Origin: Henricia sp. BOLD:AAB3569
Lineage: Eukaryota; Echinodermata; Asteroidea; Spinulosida; Echinasteridae
Assembly (NCBI GenBank): GCA_037783545.1
Contig: JBBELK010000525.1
Coordinates: 2,170,001 to 2,234,000 of the forward strand
Direction: 5' to 3'
Length of the DNA stretch: 64,000 nucleotides
In this document: piece after piece, positions 60,401-64,000 of the stretch
Layout: each line of letters begins with the position of its first letter
Numbering within the stretch: the first letter of the stretch is position 1
Made by a program: the position numbers and the translations under genes
Notes under the pieces: model-generated
The model's input: only the letters and a program-made list of their open reading frames with translations
Told to the model about the DNA's origin: nothing
Database searches by the model: none

Positions 60401-62113
60401 TTCCGTTTGCGGAATTATAGAAAAAAAGAGTATAGTGAGTACTTTTTCCATACTTTTGTGTTGGGTAGTTTGTGGGTGTGTTTATAGCCAGATTGGTTTG
60501 TCCGTAGGCCTACTGATTTTATGTTGGAAACTTGCTTAAATGATTCAACTGGGATTCATAAACAGAGGAAAGGAATGAGATAGAAAAGGCAACGATGGCA
60601 CGCCTGATGTGCGACAACGTGCACGAACTCCCCAAGATCCAACCCTATGTCTTCGCCAAACCCAAACGATTCAGGGGGCGCAATGGGAGCAAGGGGTAAG
60701 AATAAACATTCGTCTGTAGTCCCTCATTATGTGACGAGCATCTGGGCAGGTCTCGTGCTTTGGTTAGTTCCGCCGTAAGGAACGGTGGTCCAGTGGATAG
60801 CACGTTGGACTTGCAGGTGACTTTCCATGGTTCGAGCGAGGCATGGTCATCGCTTTGTATCACGAGAAAAGACATCACCCGATAGGCATATAAATGGGTA
60901 CCAATACGGGTAAACCTGGATGGACTGGCATCCAATCCAGGCCCAGGGGGGAGTAGCAAAGCTCCTATTCACTCCATGCCATGGAAACGAACAACCTGTT
61001 GGGGAAACTAACTGCTGGGGGTAAACCTGCGATGGACTGGTATCTTATCCAAGGGAGTAGCAATGCTCCCAGTCACTCCATGCCATGAAAACTAAAGATT
61101 TTATTTGGCACATATTCTAATTAGAGCATCATGCTTGATGACAAAAGAGATCCGTCACCGACAACTATCGTAAAAAATAAAATAAACAAATAAACAAAAT
61201 CTGAAGGGGAGGGGGAGGGGCACCATTCACCCATCCCCCCTCGGTACGCCACTTAACCCAACTAACTGCTGGGGGTAAACCTGCGATGGACTGCCATTGA
61301 ATCCATTCAGGGGAGTAGCAATGCTCCTAGTCACTTCATGCCATGGAAATCGAGGACGAGTGCCAAATGAGCCAGTAGTCATGTGAAACATTTTTAGACG
61401 ACCATCAGTTTTACTTGAAGTTGCAAGTAAGGTGATCAGATAACTTCATTTTGTACTTTCAAAAGCAAGTTATACGCATTCGAGTAACTGTTTGCGAGTT
61501 TATTTGTAAGAAACCTGTTAAAATGCATTTCAAAAGATAAAATGGTGTCCCCTACTAACATTAGGCCACACACAAAATCGATGCAGATGTATTCACTTGA
61601 AGCAGCAACTAGCGCCCTAAACAGCGCCCTCTACAGCAACCCCTAAACAGGAGCGCGTTTTAGCGATGCCTGGGGCGCGTTTTGGCGACAGCTAACCAGA
61701 AACATGTTTCTGGTTGAACAGTCATTGGTTGGGCGTTTTCGCGACTTCGGTTATGCTATGTGACGTCATTGTTCTGACCAAACGAGAACCGAGGTTTGGA
61801 GCTGGTTATGGTGTATGTTCATTGCGCAGTTCAAAATGGCGGAAACGCCCAACCAATGACTCAACCAGAATCATGTTTCTGGTTAGCTGTCGCCAAAACG
61901 CGCCCCATCGCCCTTTAGAGCAACCCCTAAACAGCGCCATGTGATGTTTGTCACCCTTTTAGATGGACGAGGTCATTCTCTAAATACACCAAGAAGTCTA
62001 GTGTGTGGCCGAGCAAAAAAGGACGCTGGCTGTACGGTTTGGACAACCGCAGGGTAAAATGTGAATCGACAAAGGGCCACATACCAGTCGTGGATCTTCG
62101 CAAATTCATCTAA
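51312..62113 (+). CDS. animal haem peroxidase (peroxinectin/peroxidasin class), spliced
   Basis: Joined exons: 51312-51432 (probable), 53669-53862, 54455-54637, 56405-56629, 56998-57661, 58031-58207, 58375-58541, 60566-60695, 61963-62113. All junctions are GT-AG and phases agree throughout, giving 669 codons plus TAA. Family marks in order are RTVDGTCNN; distal His in GQITDHDLT; LDASFAYGS (calcium loop); GDVRVSEQPGL; the REHNR Arg; AFRYGHT (proximal His); LNIQRGREHGLPGY; and FADQFRRL with DRFFY. A late MARLMCDN and a C-terminal IPVVDLRKF complete it. Such enzymes are secreted and use H2O2 to oxidise halides or crosslink proteins. The signal-peptide exon is not located. This is the only host gene I can support. 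Confidence 0.92.
51448..51662. mobile_element. MITE family GGATTCACAC, copy 2 (partial), with perfect hairpin
   Basis: GATTCACACTGAGCCTTTTC and GGCGTGGAGGGAATTTGGAG match 32309-32400. Near the right side, TCCCTATAGATTGGTTCGC and its inverse form a perfect hairpin at about 51613-51652. Confidence 0.65.
52406..52578. mobile_element. MITE with AGCCGGCCTCCCACT ends
   Basis: AGCCGGCCTCCCACTCTGGG at the left pairs with an inverted CACAGTGGGAAGGCCAGCTT. ATAATCTCAAAAA and its inverse form the inner stem. Confidence 0.7.
52703..52948. mobile_element. MITE with TAGGGACCATTAGAAATGG ends
   Basis: TAGGGACCATTAGAAATGGT at the left and its exact inverse at the right, followed inwards by ACGCGTACGG / CCGTACGCGT. 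A young-looking palindromic element. Confidence 0.85.
53009..53630 (-). mobile_element. 5'-truncated LINE 3' end
   Basis: On the minus strand a frame reads TWNLLPPHVRTAPSLAMFK, a pattern typical of the C-terminal end of CR1/L2/jockey-type reverse transcriptases. The element ends at about 53009 with TATAAATAAAGGAAATAATA and an (AAT)n tail, as LINEs of these groups do. Its truncated 5' edge lies about 40 bp from the peroxidase exon acceptor. An AAAAC-rich tract lies inside. Confidence 0.65.
53228..53330. repeat. (AAAAC)n/(AAAC)n low-complexity tract
   Basis: About 100 bp of aaaac and aaac units, within the LINE 3' region. Confidence 0.9.
53669..53862 (+). CDS. peroxidase exon: start of peroxidase domain
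   Basis: Acceptor TTCATCTTCAG, donor G|GTAAAT. It encodes two helices (MGISKEKINELIAELK…) and the RTVDGTCNN hallmark. Phase 1 at its end joins 54455 to read DDGFNTPR, a family match across the junction. Confidence 0.9.
53945..54105. repeat. 18-bp minisatellite, about 8-9 units
   Basis: GCATGAACTGTATGTTTT is repeated head to tail with almost no divergence, 85 bp downstream of a peroxidase exon. The open frames across it on both strands are by-products of the repeat. Confidence 0.95.
54455..54637 (+). CDS. peroxidase exon with distal histidine
   Basis: A pyrimidine-rich acceptor (TTTTCCTTCCAAAG) and donor GGTGAGTC. It encodes LPSAREVSRAVF and AHFGQITDHDLT, where the DH pair holds the distal His and a haem-linking Asp. 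Confidence 0.93.
55385..55505. repeat. intronic duplicated AGGTGATCGGGC motif
   Basis: Two copies of AGACA(A/G)AGAAATCGTA followed by ATAGGTGATCGGGC, with the inverse CGATCACCTA between them. This is a common dispersed-repeat end. Confidence 0.55.
56136..56363. mobile_element. MITE directly before peroxidase exon
   Basis: TATAGGGGGCAACGTAAGAA pairs with the inverted TTCTTACGCTGCCCCCTGCA. Further pairing covers TCAAGTCTGAGAT and GATATCAAGAAT. It ends about 40 bp upstream of the exon at 56405, so it supplies part of the intron's 3' region. Confidence 0.8.
56405..56629 (+). CDS. peroxidase exon with calcium-loop motif
   Basis: Acceptor TTGTTCAACCGCAG, donor G|GTACTT. It encodes a Cys-rich start (DPQCPLCSTEREC) and INSITTYLDASFAYGS, which includes the calcium-binding Asp region. 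Phase 1 on both sides. Confidence 0.93.
56711..56815. mobile_element. MITE family GGATTCACAC, copy 3 (partial)
   Basis: GGGCTGGATTCACTCTGAGC and CCTTTTCG, then GGGAATTTGAAG..GAAACGACG, as in copy 1. It lies inside a peroxidase intron. Confidence 0.6.
56998..57661 (+). CDS. large peroxidase exon with catalytic Arg and proximal His
   Basis: Acceptor ACTGGATTTCAG, donor CA|GTAAGT. It encodes GDVRVSEQPGLTALQTLF, the REHNR active-site Arg, GAEWQHIVYNEYLP, and AFRYGHTTVP with the proximal haem His. The 664-bp exon is uninterrupted. Confidence 0.95.
58031..58207 (+). CDS. peroxidase exon, LNIQRGREHG
   Basis: Acceptor TTTTTTTCCGCAG, donor GG|GTAGGT. It encodes DGFDLTALNIQRGREHGLPG, one of the strongest family signatures. 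Phase fits both neighbours. Confidence 0.94.
58375..58541 (+). CDS. peroxidase exon, FVGFVLEK...DRFFY
   Basis: Acceptor TTTTTTGTTCCAACAG, donor G|GTAGGT. It encodes DMDAFVGFVLEK, VGPTLSCIFADQFRRL and GDRFFYKN. Confidence 0.94.
58749..59194. repeat. 445-bp intronic repeat, copy 1 (SINE bodies)
   Basis: Nearly identical to 60950-61398. It contains two copies of ACTGCTGGGGGTAAA..CTGCGATGGACT..GGGGAGTAGCAATGCT..CCATGCCATG, typical of a SINE body. With the tRNA-like head at 59225-59297 (minus) it suggests a minus-strand SINE. Confidence 0.8.
59225..59297 (-). mobile_element. tRNA-derived SINE head
   Basis: On the minus strand GTGGTCTGCATGGTTGGAAG resembles an A box, and TCCCTGGTTCGAATCTC is a B box at tRNA-like spacing. 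It is not a functional tRNA gene. Confidence 0.55.
59481..60047. mobile_element. MITE with GGGGTGGATT ends
   Basis: TGGGGTGGATTGCA at the left and TGGAATCCACCCC at the right. Subterminal TTAGGACAT and CTAGGACGTCCTAA words recur in both directions. It lies inside the intron before the exon at 60566. Confidence 0.65.
60566..60695 (+). CDS. short peroxidase exon, MARLMCDN
   Basis: Acceptor ATAAACAG, donor GG|GTAAGA. It encodes EERNEIEKATMARLMCDN and QPYVF, which match the end of the peroxidase domain (…ARIICDN…VQPDVF type). It has no ATG-bounded frame of its own, and only phase and family motifs reveal it. Phase 1 in and phase 2 out fit both neighbours. Confidence 0.9.
60779..60840 (+). mobile_element. 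tRNA-derived SINE head
   Basis: GGTGGTCCAGTGGATAGCAC (A-box-like) and CCATGGTTCGAGCGAG (B-box-like) are followed at 60920 by the same SINE body as 58749-59194. Confidence 0.6.
60950..61398. repeat. 445-bp intronic repeat, copy 2
   Basis: Same sequence and orientation as 58749-59194, with a few substitutions and a short insertion in the G-rich part. The two copies flank the exon at 60566-60695. Confidence 0.85.
61671..61907. mobile_element. MITE with TGGGGCGCGTTTTGGCGACA ends
   Basis: About 70 bp of inverted end on each side, nearly perfect (GCTAACCAGAAACATG.. and TCATTGGTTGGGCGTTT). It is flanked outside by similar AGCAACCCCTAAACAG words. It ends 55 bp before the last peroxidase exon. Confidence 0.85.
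61963..62113 (+). CDS. last peroxidase exon with stop codon
   Basis: Acceptor TCACCCTTTTAG. It enters in phase 2 and ends in TAA at 62111-62113. It encodes a basic Trp/Lys/Ser-rich tail and IPVVDLRKF, like the IP-x-(L/V)DLS end of peroxidase domains. No ATG is needed, since phase and the C-terminal motif support it. Confidence 0.85.
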
Positions 62114-62137
62114 CTGACGTTACAAGTCGACAATTAT

Positions 62138-62265
62138 AGACCCGTTGCACCGGTGGCCATGACGGGGCAGGTTGTCATGTTTTAATGATGTGACAATATA
62201 TCCACATAGTGCCTACTCGTGCAGGACACACGGTGACTGCCCCTGTGATATTTCGGTCGTACAGG
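62138..62265. mobile_element. MITE family GGCGGCCAT, copy 2, in peroxidase 3' UTR
   Basis: GTTGCACCGGTGGCCATGAC and AGTGCCTACTCGTGCA match the reverse complement of 21938-22072. It lies between the stop codon and the AATAAA signal. Confidence 0.65.
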
Positions 62266-62298
62266 GTTAACCAATACGACGCAGTTTAGTGTCTTTTG

Positions 62299-62304
62299 AA
62301 TAAA
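62299..62304 (+). terminator. polyadenylation signal of peroxidase gene
   Basis: AATAAA lies about 185 bp after the TAA at 62113. It is the first such signal downstream. Confidence 0.5.
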
Positions 62305-64000
62305 ACAAAATTATTGCATGTCTTTACGAAATTAGTGAAAATGTAGATGGTGGTGTGAAATTATTATCTGATTAAGATACTTATTTCGGCTGAGAACTCT
62401 TATAAAGTTGGGGCAAGGGATTGTTTTCATGTTTTAAACTGAGGATTAAAGAGATTTGGGTTTAAAAAAAAGGTAATCCAAATTTGAAAGGTTGACCAGA
62501 TTAAGGTTTGCCAGTAAAAAGCATGGTAGCATCCTAAAGCAGAGGGTATATGGGCATTCCAATGATACCTGTGTTACTTTCCTAGGGTCACGCATTACTG
62601 AGCACAATTGTCTTGAAATTTAGGTGCAAATTGGGGGTTGGTTCCCTTTCATGTTGAACAAAATCGAACAGAATTGAACAAAAATAACAATCTTATTCAG
62701 TGATTGGATTTTATTCATTCACACTTTCCAACATTGGTTTCTGTCTCCAAACAAAGTTAACATAGGCGGCCCATGTCGTTGACAGCTCATCTCACATAAA
62801 AGTGAACCAACCCCCATTTTGCATCTCAATTTCAAGACAATGGTGCTCAGTGATGCAGTAGTTTGCAGGCATTTTATTCTGGCCAAACATTTTACGAGGA
62901 TTAAATATACTCGCCATATAACTAACTCGCCAAAAAAACCATAACAAGTTGTTAGTAAATGAACTGTTTACATCGTTACAACAAACGGTCAGCTGTACAG
63001 CAAAAACTTGATAACAATAATAATGAGTATATGAAATTTTTATGAACACATTTTATGGAAATTGATACTTTGGTATTTGATTATAAAGGTAACAAAAACC
63101 ATGTGAGGTCGAAGTGCCACAAAGAGCGAGACCAGTCTGTTAAAGTACATGTATTACATCAAACCTGACGCTTAAAATCGTACTTAATATCGTACTCAAA
63201 TATAATTTATGGTATTTTGGGACTATTCGGCTGGTACTTTAAGCACTGTAATATCCTTGTCTTTAAAATAAAATCATTCCCTGCTATGCAAGGATTTGAT
63301 TTTCATATTTGATTGTAATATTGGTGTTCGAATGGGATTTTTTTTGTCCGGTAATGAAATAAACCATAAACCATAAGCCAAGAATTCAAACTGATGCATG
63401 TTTATTGTTATAATAATTAATACCCGATAATGGTAACGTGGATTGGTGTGGCGTAATGAGACTAAAATAGTTAGTGAAGGCAGAATCATATTGAGAATTT
63501 CTGCTATAAACAACCATAGGATAATGTTCGACACGACAAGTGTTGGATTCGTTTTTATGTATTTGAAAGATGTATATCACATGATTGTAAACTGCTACCA
63601 ACGGCGTTATCTCCATGTGTGATTGAGGATGTCTATACGGGGCATTGTAAATCCTGCATACGGGTTTTAAAAGAGCGCCCTTGGCCAACTGTGGCATTTG
63701 TGACGTGGTCAAGCAGTGCGTAATAATTATGCAAAAACAATATTATTGGCTCTACGAATTATGACAAATTAATCACAAAGGCCTTCGTTAACAAACGGTG
63801 TTATTGATTTCGCTGGGTTATTTAATCATTTTGCGGCAAAAATAGAGACGTTAAAATATGATTGTTTTCGAGTATTCAATGCCAGTTGAATACTAAACGT
63901 GTGGAAAGACTTATCATGTGCATGGTTGGTCAATGAAATATTCCGTTTACGTGGACGGCGAGTTTTCTTCACAAGCTATAGTATAAAACTTTGGGGCGAC
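62305..64000. other. stretch without recognisable gene
   Basis: AT-rich DNA with small repeats (AATCGAACAGAATTGAACA near 62660; ATAAACCATAAACCATA near 63360). Open frames on the minus strand up to 108 codons have no motifs and are not called. Confidence 0.4.

Overview
The window reads as nuclear DNA of an intron-rich animal, probably a marine invertebrate. One host gene has eight confident spliced exons, and the rest is filled by three large, apparently young mobile elements and many short palindromic (MITE-like) repeats. The SINE-like and MITE-like repeats would suit an echinoderm or another invertebrate deuterostome, but the species cannot be fixed from the sequence.

Layout. 1-5107: repeat-rich DNA with no convincing gene (SINE-like fragments, two foldback elements, GATTCC-rich segments). 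5108-21553: a complete Polinton/Maverick, 16,434 bp, flanked by a perfect 6-bp target duplication (CGGGCG) and bounded by 1,808-bp inverted repeats. Its rightward genes are a protein-primed DNA polymerase B, a small membrane protein, a packaging ATPase and two structural or core-like proteins. Its leftward genes are an adenain-like protease, major capsid protein, a pVI-like small protein, minor capsid (penton) protein and a chromodomain integrase. Each inverted repeat carries a whole gene for a PC4-like single-strand DNA-binding protein behind six CCAAT boxes spaced exactly 53 bp apart and a TATA box.

22938-32043: a Ty3/Gypsy LTR retrotransposon with 1,633-bp LTRs, ATAG target duplication and a tRNA-Leu primer site. 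Its pol frame loses the integrase core after the first catalytic Asp and runs instead into a C2H2 zinc-finger protein. 34526-42142: a reverse-strand BEL/Pao element with 859-bp LTRs, TATAG duplication and an intact 1,927-residue polyprotein. Its leader is almost entirely a copy of the tRNA-Tyr 3' half. 42143-51311: MITE-rich DNA without a recognised gene.

51312-62113: a host animal haem peroxidase (peroxinectin/peroxidasin class) on the + strand. Eight confident exons plus one probable upstream exon join in phase, including two short terminal exons, and end at a TAA at 62111. The introns are full of MITEs, SINE bodies and a LINE fragment. The signal-peptide exon was not found. 62114-64000: 3' UTR, one MITE copy and unannotated DNA.

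How the parts work together. The Polinton carries both a replication/integration set and a virion set (capsids, protease, ATPase), so it looks like an integrated virus-like element. Many of its genes sit 2-10 nt apart or overlap, which suggests co-transcription.
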